Assembly (NCBI GenBank): GCA_947063855.1
Contig: CAMSTW010000018.1
Coordinates: 1 to 47,151 of the forward strand
Origin: an uncultured Dorea sp.
Lineage (GTDB): Bacteria > Bacillota > Clostridia > Lachnospirales > Lachnospiraceae
Direction of reading: 5' to 3'
DNA: 47,151 bases
Of this stretch, positions 1 to 7,860 are shown piece after piece. Below the pieces are notes generated by a model. It did no database searches, was not told the origin of the DNA, and saw only the letters and a program-made list of their open reading frames with translations. A program made the translations under genes and the position numbers. The first letter of the stretch is position 1, and each line of letters starts with the position of its first letter.

Positions 1-211
1 GATAACTAACAATTATCCTCTATTCATAATGGATGGAGTTCCTTTGGCGAGTACACTATGCGGCAAGATCAAAGTGCAATATACTGAAACCCTCTAGTTA
101 TGAAGGCACATTGTTGAAGAAGTAAAAATTGTTATTGCTCAAAAAAATCGGTATTGGCATATTTATAACAACTTAATGACGGTAATAGCAAAGCAGCGGA
201 CATAATCAAGG
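1..211. other. Left window edge, no assignable gene
   Basis: Only short open stretches are visible on the + strand: one entering from the window edge and stopping at 98-100, and one of about 33 codons ending near 208. Neither resembles a protein I recognise. Because a rightward terminator follows at 212-250, this may be the tail of a gene or of a gene remnant that begins outside the window. Confidence 0.3.
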
Positions 212-250
212 AATCAGTGAACCCATTCAAGAGAAGGGTTCACTGATTTT
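212..250 (+). terminator. Intrinsic terminator, rightward
   Basis: A perfect 13-bp stem (arms at 212-224 and 236-248, beginning AATCAGTGAACCC) closes an 11-nt loop and runs into a short T stretch ending at 250. The T run is on the + strand only, so it would end a transcript entering from the left, not the leftward recombinase gene next to it. Confidence 0.7.
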
Positions 251-280
251 CCTCGACAAAGCCAGAGGATAAATATGATT

Positions 281-1207
281 TTAACATTCATTCAGATGCA
301 TAAAATTCCGTGGATGTTTGGTTGTCAGGATATTGTTCTGTTTTGCCATGGAAACGTTTGTATATATTTCAGTCGTTTTGATTGAGCTGTGGCCAAGCAT
401 TTTTTGTATATACCGGATGTCAACATCAGCTTCCAGCAGTAAAGTGGCGAAAGAATGGCGGAACATATGCGGAGTGATATGCATATCGATCATTGCCAGT
501 TTTAAATATTTTACGATCATAGCCCGTACAGACTGCTCTGAATACCGCTGATGAAGCCGATTGATGAAGAACCATCCTGTGGAGAGAATATCTGTCTGGA
601 AGGCAGCATAATATTCAGATACTACCTTTTTAACGTCATCATTGCCGATCTGGATTAGGCGTTCTTTAGAGCCTTTTCCATAAATGATTATTTTGTAGGA
701 TACCAGATCCACTTGCTGTAGTCTTAAGGCGCACAGCTCTGAGATCCTGACGCCTGTGGAGAAGAGCAGCTCAATGATCGTGATGTCACGAAGAACTGCA
801 TTGTATTGATAGGCAGTATCTGCAAGCGATTTTTGCTTATACATTGTGGAGATAAAATCAGCAATCGTAGCTTCCGGTATTGTACGGGGCAGTATTTGCG
901 GTTCCCTGAACTTTACGTTGATCTTGTCAAATGGATTCAGGGTAATAATCTCTTCATAAACCAGAAAGTGGAAGAAAGCTTTTAGCGCAGCGATCTTTCT
1001 CTTGGTAGTCCGGGGTTTATACTGGTCGTGGAGAGATGAGATATAATCATTTATGGCGGTTTTATCTTCAAAATCAGGATATTCCAGCATAAATGCCTGA
1101 AATTGTGCCAGATCGATACGATAAGCCTTCAGTGTTTTCTTATCCAGTTTTTTAATGGATTCACAGTTTTTCATGTAGTCTGCAATTAAAGTTTCTAATC
1201 TGCTCAT
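281..1207 (-). CDS. Tyrosine recombinase, XerC/XerD-like
   Basis: The 308-aa product is a site-specific DNA recombinase of the phage-integrase/Xer family, which cuts and rejoins DNA through a covalent 3'-phosphotyrosine link. It has an N-terminal SAM-like core-binding region (about 1-90) and a C-terminal catalytic domain. The catalytic set is visible: Arg154 in TGVRISELC, Lys178 in YGKGSK, His247 and Arg250 in HMFRHSF, His273 in LGHSS and the nucleophile Tyr282 in EIYTNVS. The length is normal for Xer-type proteins and there is no arm-binding domain. No paired repeats were found flanking it, so its target is unknown. It might be a chromosomal Xer paralogue, a leftover from a mobile element, or an enzyme acting on the inverted repeats at 3120 and 4783. 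Confidence 0.9.
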   Translation of the reverse strand: MSRLETLIADYMKNCESIKKLDKKTLKAYRIDLAQFQAFMLEYPDFEDKTAINDYISSLHDQYKPRTTKRKIAALKAFFHFLVYEEIITLNPFDKINVKFREPQILPRTIPEATIADFISTMYKQKSLADTAYQYNAVLRDITIIELLFSTGVRISELCALRLQQVDLVSYKIIIYGKGSKERLIQIGNDDVKKVVSEYYAAFQTDILSTGWFFINRLHQRYSEQSVRAMIVKYLKLAMIDMHITPHMFRHSFATLLLEADVDIRYIQKMLGHSSIKTTEIYTNVSMAKQNNILTTKHPRNFMHLNEC

Positions 1208-1357
1208 AAATGGATGCTCCTTAGTTTTTATACTAATTATGAGTATCCATCTATGAAATGTCGATGATTTTATTCTTCATGGAAAAATCTGCCAAGTATA
1301 GTTGTCCTGGTCTTTTGGGGAACGCAAGGGACGGTCAAGCTTTTCTAATATTAGTAG

Positions 1358-1386
1358 TTATCAGATTGGATAATGTAGTGTATAAT
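1358..1386 (+). promoter_or_regulatory. Sigma-A-type promoter of the AAA-ATPase gene
   Basis: A perfect TATAAT at 1381-1386 lies 17 bp after TTATCA at 1358-1363 (4 of 6 matches to TTGACA). It is placed 60-70 bp upstream of the ATG at 1450, which has a strong AAAGGAGGAG ribosome binding site. The gene it serves is broken further downstream. Confidence 0.6.
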
Positions 1387-1449
1387 GAAGATGTGACAGC
1401 CCTACAGGAAAATCAATCGCTGTTACCGGTAAAAGGAGGAGTGGAGAAT

Positions 1450-2966
1450 ATGGGCATATATGTGAATCCGGGGAACCGGCTGTTTAAGGAAGCTGTGAAT
1501 TCGCCTATCTATGTAGATAAGAGTAGATTGATCGATTATACAAACAGTGTTTTAAATACACAGAGGAAAAATATATGTACAAGCCGGCCGCGCCGCTTCG
1601 GCAAATCCATGGCCGCAGATATGCTCTCCGCTTATTATAGTAAGGGATGTGACTCAGAAGATATATTTTCGAAGTTGGAAATATCGCACGAAAATAAGAC
1701 AGTATCTGCGAAGGATCCGGAACAGGAAGCGAAAAGAATAGAGGCTTACAGAGTAAACCTGAACCGACATAACGTGATCCGGTTTGACGTGCAGAGATTC
1801 CTTTTTGATGAATCTCATGTTTCTGTTTTTATCAAGAGAATCCAGGAAGTGGTTATCAGGGAATTGGAGTCGGAATATGGCGGATGTGTTGACTATGTAC
1901 AGGATTCATATGGATTGCCGGGCGTACTGGAACAGATTTACGCCCATACGGGAGAGGGATTTATTTTTATTATTGACGAGTGGGATTGTGTGTTCCGGTT
2001 GGCGAAAGAGAATACGGAGATACAGAAGAAATATCTTGATTTTCTGAGGGGGCTTTTCAAAGGTTCAGAATATGTGGAATTGGCATATATGACCGGGATA
2101 TTTCCGATTAAAAAGTATGGGGAACACTCTGCTATTAATGTGTTTGACGAATATTCGGTAACGGATCCCAAAAATCTCAGCGAGTATTTTGGATTTACAG
2201 AGAAAGAAGTACAGGAACAATGCAGGAAGTACCGTGTGGATTTTGCCGAGATGAAAAGATGGTATGATGGATATCAGTTGGGGAATGCGCATATCTATAA
2301 TCCGAAATCCGTTGTGGATGCGCTGACATGGAAAAAATTCAAAAGTTATTGGACTGGTACGGAGACCTATGAAGCGTTGAAGGTCTACATTGAGCGGAAT
2401 TTCGACGGATTAAGGGAAGCAGTAGTGGAGATGCTGGGCGGCGGGCAGTGCAGGATTGACACGACCATCTTTCAGAATGATATGACAACTTTTTATACGA
2501 AAGACGACGTGCTGATTCTGTTGGTTCATCTGGGATATCTGACCTATGACGAGCAGAGCAGTACGGTCTGTATTCCCAATCAGGAGGTTGGGCAGGAGTT
2601 CGTGCGTGCGGTAAAAGTCGGCGGATGGGGCAGGCTTATGGAAGCCTTAAACCGTTCGGAGGAGCTCGTAAAGAGCACATGGGCAATGGATGCAGATGCG
2701 GATATTATGCGAAACCCATCAGAGAGCTTCCAAGCGGAAGGGGATTTGCCGATATCGTCTATCTTCCAAAGAAAAATGTAGATTGTCCGGCATTGCTGAT
2801 CGAGTTAAAATGGAATAAGTCTGCCGAAGGCGCGATCAGGCAGATCAAGGATAAAAAGTATGCGGATTGGGTAGAAAGTTATACAGGAGACATCCTTCTT
2901 GTGGCAATTAATTATGACAGGAAGAAAGATGTCCATGAGTGTATAATTGAAAAATTGGTGTTATGA
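1450..2966 (+). pseudogene. AAA-ATPase / PD-(D/E)XK nuclease family protein, frameshifted
   Basis: The family (AAA-ATPase-like region with a C-terminal DUF1703-type nuclease domain) is common in gut Clostridia and Bacteroidetes; its biological role is not established. The start at 1450 is chosen over an upstream in-frame ATG because of the AAAGGAGGAG site just before it and because the family begins MGIYVNPGN. The Walker A-like stretch RPRRFGKSMAADML and Walker B-like FIFIIDEWDCVFR are present. The first frame runs to 2781 but leaves family sequence after TWAMDADA (about 2697). Family sequence resumes in another frame with IRELPSGRGFADIVY and ALLIELKWN, the nuclease D...ExK residues, ending at 2966. 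Roughly 40 codons expected between the two parts are missing, so this is a deletion with a frame change near 2695-2706. The gene is probably non-functional. Confidence 0.85.
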
Positions 2967-3012
2967 TGTACACAGCTTTGAGGGGGAAGGTGTGATCGTT
3001 CCAGGGAAATGA

Positions 3013-3066
3013 CAGGCCGGATAAGGCACAGACTGAAATGTCTGTACTTATCCGGCCTTTTTTCAT
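3013..3066 (+). terminator. Intrinsic terminator after the AAA-ATPase remnant
   Basis: A long stem pairs AGGCCGGATAAG (3013-3024) with CTTATCCGGCCT, with an inner CAGAC/GTCTG pair, and is followed by a T run to about 3063. The T tract is on the + strand only. It lies just outside the left inverted repeat of the proposed switch. Confidence 0.85.
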
Positions 3067-3119
3067 CCTGTTCACAACATATATTTCAAAAACAGGGAAT
3101 GCATAAATGCGGCAAAAAA

Positions 3120-3142
3120 TTCGTAGAGTATCCCACTCTACG
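3120..3142. repeat. Left inverted repeat of the proposed DNA switch
   Basis: This 23-bp sequence is the exact reverse complement of 4783-4805. Each copy is itself a dyad: arms CGTAGAGT and ACTCTACG around a 5-bp asymmetric centre, ATCCC here. Two inverted recombinase-binding arms around a short spacer is the usual design of a tyrosine recombinase core site. Because the spacer is asymmetric and the two copies face each other, recombination would invert, not excise, the DNA between them. Confidence 0.85.
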
Positions 3143-3187
3143 TAAAAATACCGCCGGCAGTTGTCTCTACGGACCTTCTGCCGGCGG
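3143..3187 (-). terminator. Terminator of the switch recombinase, leftward
   Basis: Arms CCGCCGGCAG (3151-3160) and CTGCCGGCGG (3178-3187) pair. Read leftward, the hairpin is followed by a T-rich stretch (TATTTTTA) directly before the left inverted repeat. It therefore ends the transcript of the recombinase at 3310-4497 inside the invertible segment and would move with it on inversion. Confidence 0.7.
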
Positions 3188-3309
3188 CTGACCACATTTC
3201 TGACGGCGCATGAGTGCCTAATCGACACATCAAACGTCTGCTTCATATATTCTGTCGGGCATATCCTGCCCATTCCCGCATACTTCTCACAGCGTGCCAG
3301 ATAACACAT

Positions 3310-4497
3310 CTAATTCCAGGATATCATCTCCGACAGCCTCTGCATATTCGCCTGCTTCAGCTGCATGGAGGGATGTACATAACGGTTCATCGTAATATTC
3401 ACACTGGCGTGTCCGAGGATCTCGCTTAAGCTCTTCACATCGAAGCCCAGCTCGACGCAACGCGTGGCGAAGGTATGCCGGAGCGCATGATAGTTGGCGT
3501 CCTCGATGGCACAGCATTTCAGGAGCCTCTTGAAATGATTCTGCATCGTCCTTGGTTCCACCCATCTCTTCTCACTTCCCGTAAGGAAATATCCGGACGC
3601 CGCCCCCCGGACAGACTCGATTATCTGCAGCAGTTCATCCGGGATCGGAATCGTGCGGATGGAACATTTACTCTTAAGCGTGGTCACGATAATCTTCGTC
3701 CTGGGCTCTCTGGCACGTCGCTTCCCACTGCCGGCATTGTCCGTATCACGGCTGCTGCCCCCGCAGTCCACCTGGATCCGCTGCATGGTCCGGTGTATAT
3801 GTACCGTCTTATCCGGAAATGAGATATCCTCCCACCGCAGCGCGCACACCTCGCCCACGCGGATCCCCGTAAACAGGCACAGCAGAACCCCCACGTTGCG
3901 GATGCTCAGATCCATATAGATGTAACTGCACAGAGCCTGCTGTTCCTTCATACTGAGTATGCGCATCTCCTTCGTACTCTGCTTCACCATGACGGTCCTG
4001 GTATCACAGGGAACCGGAAGCTTCCGCCCCGCATAATACCGGAAAATATTCCGGATCAGAGACAGCGCGTCCGACACCGTCTTAGCAGACAGCCCCGTCC
4101 CCTCCTGTCCTCCCGAGACAAGCATGGCCTTACAGCACGCCTCCAGCACATCCTGCGTAATCTCCGCGAACCGCATCTCCCCAAGCTCCGGCCGGATGTA
4201 GGAATTCCAGAGATTCCAGTATTTCCTGTAAGTAGACTCCTTGGTCAGCGGCCTGATATGGCCGAACCAGTTCTCCGCCAGCGTGCCGAAATACATCTGC
4301 CGTCCATCCTCTAACTGTCCCGCCGACGCAGAACGCATCATCTGCACCGCATTCTGAAGCTTCAGCCGCGTCTCCTTGTACGAGCGGGCGTACACGTAGC
4401 CGTACACCGCCTTCCCCGCCGCCGTCCGTTCCTTGATATAACGCCCTTCCCACCTTCCGTCTTTCCGCTTGTAGATATTCTCTCCTCTTTTGGACAT
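3310..4497 (-). CDS. Tyrosine recombinase (Tn916-Int-like), probable switch invertase
   Basis: The 395-aa product has three parts. An N-terminal arm-type DNA-binding region (about 1-50, with RKDGRWEGRY) is followed by a SAM-like core-binding domain (about 70-160) and a C-terminal catalytic domain. Catalytic residues are all visible: Arg213 in TGIRVGEVCALRW, a lysine near 275-277, His337 and Arg340 in HALRHTF, His363 in LGHAS and Tyr373 in NRYVHPS. The start is supported by AAAGGAGGG upstream of the ATG. Integrases of this shape usually belong to conjugative transposons or phages, but no excision or transfer gene lies beside this one. It sits alone inside a pair of inverted 23-bp repeats, so I infer that it inverts its own segment. 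A decayed integrated element is the alternative. Confidence 0.9.
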   Translation of the reverse strand: MSKRGENIYKRKDGRWEGRYIKERTAAGKAVYGYVYARSYKETRLKLQNAVQMMRSASAGQLEDGRQMYFGTLAENWFGHIRPLTKESTYRKYWNLWNSYIRPELGEMRFAEITQDVLEACCKAMLVSGGQEGTGLSAKTVSDALSLIRNIFRYYAGRKLPVPCDTRTVMVKQSTKEMRILSMKEQQALCSYIYMDLSIRNVGVLLCLFTGIRVGEVCALRWEDISFPDKTVHIHRTMQRIQVDCGGSSRDTDNAGSGKRRAREPRTKIIVTTLKSKCSIRTIPIPDELLQIIESVRGAASGYFLTGSEKRWVEPRTMQNHFKRLLKCCAIEDANYHALRHTFATRCVELGFDVKSLSEILGHASVNITMNRYVHPSMQLKQANMQRLSEMISWN

Positions 4498-4723
4498 ATC
4501 AAAAATCCCTCCTTTTCTGTGACTATTATTTTGACGGCTAATAAGGAAAAACGATAGTCAGAAATTTCGCTTTCTACCTTATCAGATTGCATTTACTTTC
4601 CGAAAGATAATTAGAGAAACTGATTTCCCTGTCGGAATTCTGTATATTTTTCGCCGGAATATGTATAAAATGCATCAATATGTATCACAGACGGAATTTT
4701 TGCATATGTTAATTTTTAGAACG

Positions 4724-4752
4724 TTGACAAATGCATAGGCATTTTGTACAAT
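4724..4752 (+). promoter_or_regulatory. Consensus promoter driving the pilus locus
   Basis: TTGACA (4724-4729), a 17-bp spacer, then TACAAT (4747-4752): a perfect -35 box and a one-mismatch -10 box. Transcription would begin near 4759, giving a leader of about 140 nt that includes the right inverted repeat as an 8-bp hairpin. It is the only strong rightward promoter seen before the 17-kb locus, and it lies inside the putative invertible segment. Confidence 0.85.
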
Positions 4753-4782
4753 GAATATATCATTTTATGGTTACGACGGCTT

Positions 4783-4805
4783 CGTAGAGTGGGATACTCT
4801 ACGAA
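4783..4805. repeat. Right inverted repeat of the proposed DNA switch
   Basis: Exact reverse complement of 3120-3142, with arms CGTAGAGT and ACTCTACG around the centre GGGAT. It lies between the promoter at 4724-4752 and the first gene of the locus, in the 5' leader of the transcript. Confidence 0.85.
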
Positions 4806-4902
4806 AGTTTGCGCGCACACGGTTTTCCATATCGGAACGGACCGTTACGGCGTGAATGACGCTTCAATAGATAGAAGGATAATGCATGAGGGAGGGGCAG
4901 CT

Positions 4903-5406
4903 ATGGAGAAGGAATACGAAGAACAACGGATATGGAACAGTCCCAACATCGTAACGTTGTGTATGGACTCCTATAACAAGGAACGTCAGGACGGACGTCT
5001 GTATCACCAGTACACGGATCAGCCGGTACGGTTTGCGTCCCTGCTCACGGCTATAGAGCAGATGGACACATTCTACGACGATATCCAGTTTCCCTTCGCC
5101 TCCACAGAATCCAGAAGCTTCTTTGTAGACCGGAGGGCCAGAGAGGCCGCTCTGAGAAGAAGCAGGCGGATTCCCGAATTGCCGGAATATAAGCGAAAGG
5201 ATATGAGGAAGATGGCGACATTTGACGATGTGATCGAGAACAGAGGGACGGATGCGACCTTCATCATCCGTGTACAGCACAGACAGCACTCAAGCTGGCA
5301 GGGTGAGGTAACATGGGTGGACGGACAGAAGAAGGAATATTTCAGAAGTGCATTGGAACTGGTCAAACTGATCGACGGCGCGCTCGGCGATTCCGATGGT
5401 AATTGA
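4903..5406 (+). CDS. Unknown 167-aa protein, first gene of pilus locus
   Basis: I do not recognise the family. The ATG at 4903 is chosen because GGAGGGG lies just upstream; the open frame extends further up but would run through the inverted repeat. The product is soluble, with no signal peptide or membrane segment. Its C-terminal third (ATFIIRVQHRQHSSWQGEV, then W, F-S and ELVKLID) matches the end of the 124-aa product at 6849-7223: both have an H-x-(S/T)-WQG core, a Trp a few residues on, and an F-x-S-x-x-EL-x-x-L-x-D tail. The two genes bracket the regulator gene at 5409. Its stop overlaps the start region of that regulator, which implies coupled translation. A regulatory partner role is a guess from position. 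Confidence 0.75.
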   Translation: MEKEYEEQRIWNSPNIVTLCMDSYNKERQDGRLYHQYTDQPVRFASLLTAIEQMDTFYDDIQFPFASTESRSFFVDRRAREAALRRSRRIPELPEYKRKDMRKMATFDDVIENRGTDATFIIRVQHRQHSSWQGEVTWVDGQKKEYFRSALELVKLIDGALGDSDGN

Positions 5407-5408
5407 TT

Positions 5409-6668
5409 ATGGAAGAGATAGAAGCTATAGAAGCAACAGCAGAGATGACGCCGGAAGCAGCGGCAGAAGACAGGACAGCACCGGAAGCGAAAGCGTCAGG
5501 AGCAACAGATATGAGAGATACGAAAGAAGAAGCAACAGCAGACATCCGCTTCGAGATGCTTGGTTCATTTTCCTACTCGGCGCACAAGAAGGCGGGGAAG
5601 AAGACACTCTCCTTCCTGCAGTACCTGATCATGAACCATGCACGGAACATCTCCGCGGAAGAATTGATCGACGTATTCTGGGCGGACAGCAACAGCAGCG
5701 ATCCGGCCAACGCACTGCGCAACATGCTCTTCAAGATCCGGAACCTGCTGAAGGATATGTTCCCGGAGCACAACGACCTGCTAAGGACACTGCAGGGATG
5801 CTACGGCTGGGATCCCGAGGTACGGATCGAGCTTGACACGGAGCAGTTCGAGAGAACCTGCCTGGACGCGCGGCAGTGCGTCGGCAGGGAGTGCCTGTCA
5901 CTCCTTCGGCAGGCCATGGCGCTCTATAAGGGCGACCTGCTCCTTGGAAATGACAGCGAGTGGGCGGTCACGCCGAGACAATATTACAGAACATTATATC
6001 TGGACGCCTGCAAGGCCCTTCTCCCCATGCTTGAGACGGAAGAAGAATGGATGGAGATGATCGGCGTCTGCAGCCAGGCGTACCAGAGCGATCCATATAT
6101 GGAAGAATTCACAGCCTATCAGATGCGGGCGTTTATCGCCATGGGCCAGCCGGAACAGGCGGTGGAGAAGTATGAGGTTTTCCGGAAACGGATACTCAAG
6201 GACCTGGGGATATCACCGTCAGAACGGGTGGAACAGCTCTACACACTGGCGATGGGGCTGCGCAGGGAGGACAGAGGAGACGTAAGAGAGATCTTCCGTC
6301 TGGTAAGCGAGGGGAATTCTAATAAGAGAGCCTTTTTCTGCAGCTTCGGGATGTTCCAGAGCATCGTCGCGCTGGAGAAGCGCCATCTGGAACGGTCCGG
6401 ACAGATATCCACACTGGTAATCGTCAGTATCGGGGACGATACGGCGCCCACCACGGATGCGAGAAGGCTGGAACGCATCCTCCAGGAGGGGCTTCGGACC
6501 GGAGACCCGGTGGCAAGGCTGACGGCAGGCTCCTACATACTGATGCTGACGGGGACCGACCCGGAGAATGCGCAGATCGTAATCAGCAGGCTCGACTGCA
6601 CATTCCACAAGACTTACCGGCATTCCAGCGCCCAGTTATCCTTCCGGATCTCAGCGCTCAGCCCGTAG
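5409..6668 (+). CDS. BTAD/SARP-type transcriptional regulator with degenerate GGDEF-like tail
   Basis: About 419 aa. An E/A/T-rich leader (1-44) precedes an OmpR-like winged-helix DNA-binding domain (about 46-130, RFEMLGSFSYS to WADSNSSDPANALRNMLF), then a bacterial transcriptional activation domain of helical repeats (about 140-285, ending QAVEKYEVFRKRILKDLGI). The remainder (about 305-400) resembles a GGDEF domain: LRTGDPVARLTAGSYILML followed by AQIVISRL fits the L-R-x-x-D-x-x-x-R-x-GGDEF pattern. The active-site signature is replaced by TAGSY, so it should not make c-di-GMP. The ATG at 5409 is used; a TTG at 5403 overlapping the previous stop is an alternative, and neither has a clear ribosome binding site. 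It is the likely activator of the surface locus. Confidence 0.8.
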   Translation: MEEIEAIEATAEMTPEAAAEDRTAPEAKASGATDMRDTKEEATADIRFEMLGSFSYSAHKKAGKKTLSFLQYLIMNHARNISAEELIDVFWADSNSSDPANALRNMLFKIRNLLKDMFPEHNDLLRTLQGCYGWDPEVRIELDTEQFERTCLDARQCVGRECLSLLRQAMALYKGDLLLGNDSEWAVTPRQYYRTLYLDACKALLPMLETEEEWMEMIGVCSQAYQSDPYMEEFTAYQMRAFIAMGQPEQAVEKYEVFRKRILKDLGISPSERVEQLYTLAMGLRREDRGDVREIFRLVSEGNSNKRAFFCSFGMFQSIVALEKRHLERSGQISTLVIVSIGDDTAPTTDARRLERILQEGLRTGDPVARLTAGSYILMLTGTDPENAQIVISRLDCTFHKTYRHSSAQLSFRISALSP

Positions 6669-6848
6669 GCTGTCCTACCGGATCTCGGCGCATAGTCCTT
6701 GATAGAGCGGACGGAGGCCGGACCGGAGGCAGACGAAGAATAATATAAAAAAACAAAAGTTAAGATCAAATATTTCCCAAAAATAACAGCCCGCTAATAC
6801 CGGCTTGATATAGTAAATCTACAAACAGGAGAAAAAGGTGGTGTTAAC

Positions 6849-7223
6849 ATGATGCTCCGAGGGAAGATGATTCCCTGTCACAGCCGTGAAGCAGTTGTTA
6901 CCGTACTGTCTTACTGCAACGGGAAAATGGACGGATATCTTAAGCATCCGCGGTTAGATGGGGACGCGAAGATAGAGAGCCTTACGCAGTTGGTCCTGCT
7001 TCTGAATAGTCTGCTTGATCTGGAGGAGTGCCCGGGGAACCCGCTGCCTTTTATATCTCCGGTGAGCGAGGGCAGGGAAGACGCCGCAGTCTTCCGCATC
7101 CAGATTCTTTTTCGGGAGCATCATACATGGCAGGGAAAGCTGATCTGGCAGAATGAGAACATGGAGGTCGTATTTCACAGCGGCATTGAGTTACTTCAGT
7201 TGTTTGACGAGATTCTTGCATGA
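6849..7223 (+). CDS. Unknown 124-aa protein, paralogue of the 4903 product
   Basis: The family is not recognised. The protein is small and soluble with no membrane segment. It shares the C-terminal pattern of the 4903-5406 product: FRIQILFREHHTWQGKLIW, then F-H-S-x-x-ELLQLFDE. That points to an ancient duplication around the regulator gene. An AAAAGGTGGTG ribosome binding site precedes the ATG. It follows a 180-nt AT-rich gap with no clear promoter. The pair may be small sensors or partner proteins of the regulator; this rests on position only. Confidence 0.7.
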   Translation: MMLRGKMIPCHSREAVVTVLSYCNGKMDGYLKHPRLDGDAKIESLTQLVLLLNSLLDLEECPGNPLPFISPVSEGREDAAVFRIQILFREHHTWQGKLIWQNENMEVVFHSGIELLQLFDEILA

Positions 7224-7263
7224 ATGAAGGGGTTATGATGCGGCAGATAAGGAAGGAATAGTT

Positions 7264-7860
7264 ATGGCAGATAAGGAATTAAGAAAATTGAATCGCAGGG
7301 AGCTTCTTAAGATGCTTCTTGTACAGTGCGAAGAGACGGAGAGGCTGCAGCAGGAATCAGACGAGATCAGGGAACAGTTCGACACGATGGCGGAGAGCTA
7401 TGAGCGTCTTAAGAAGAAATTGGATCTGAAGGATGCACGCCTGAATGCGAAGGATGCGCAGATCGCAGAATTGAAGCAGCAGATCGAAGACATGAAGAAG
7501 TCCAAGGCCATCGAGCTTGAGGAGGCCGGATCCATCGCAGAGGCGGCGATCCGGATCAACGGAGTCTTCGAGGCGGCGCAGAGAGCGGCGGAGCAGTATC
7601 TTATGAATGTCCGTGAATTAAGCGAACGGGAAGCCGCGAAGGAATCGGGTAAGAAGAAGCTCAGAGCCCACACGGCAGTGAAGGCGGAAGAGAACCAGAT
7701 CCCTTTCGAACCGGGAAGGATATCAGGGATCAGGAAGAAGTCAGGCCCGCCAAGGACCAGGCAGGTAGTGAGCATGGGGTTACAGAGTAAGACACCGGCA
7801 GAAGGAAGCGAGGGCAGTCATCTGATGATGCCGGCAGCTTCGGGTGATGTTCATGGCTAA
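7264..7860 (+). CDS. Coiled-coil protein of the pilus locus
   Basis: The 198-aa product has a long charged coiled coil (about 15-85, rich in E, K, L and Q). A helical stretch follows (about 88-120, GSIAEAAIRINGVFEAAQRA and AAEQYLMNVRELSE). The tail is basic and probably disordered. There is no signal peptide, so it is probably cytoplasmic. Similar coiled-coil genes sit in pilus loci next to a signal peptidase, but I know of no assigned function; a scaffold at the inner membrane for secretion or sorting is a guess. Its 3' end overlaps the start of the next gene (ATGGCTAATGAG), which implies translational coupling. Confidence 0.65.
   Translation: MADKELRKLNRRELLKMLLVQCEETERLQQESDEIREQFDTMAESYERLKKKLDLKDARLNAKDAQIAELKQQIEDMKKSKAIELEEAGSIAEAAIRINGVFEAAQRAAEQYLMNVRELSEREAAKESGKKKLRAHTAVKAEENQIPFEPGRISGIRKKSGPPRTRQVVSMGLQSKTPAEGSEGSHLMMPAASGDVHG

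Larger units (their letters stand above)
3120..4805. other. Putative invertible segment with its own recombinase and outward promoter (ON orientation)
   Basis: The segment is bounded by a perfect 23-bp inverted repeat. It contains, left to right, a leftward terminator, a leftward tyrosine recombinase gene and a rightward consensus promoter whose -10 box ends 30 bp before the right repeat. In this orientation the promoter reads across the right repeat into the pilus locus starting at 4903. Inversion would point the promoter left toward the broken ATPase gene and place the recombinase, followed by its terminator, facing the locus. Promoter inversion by tyrosine recombinases is a well known phase-variation mechanism in gut bacteria. 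That it happens here is inferred from the layout. Confidence 0.75.

Noticed and set aside
3287..3565. Small leftward open frame under the second recombinase
   Set aside because: It overlaps the catalytic end of the full-length recombinase in another frame and lacks support.
3120..4805. Excisable integrated element bounded by att sites
   Set aside because: The 23-bp copies are inverted, not direct, so recombination would invert. No excisionase or other cargo is present.
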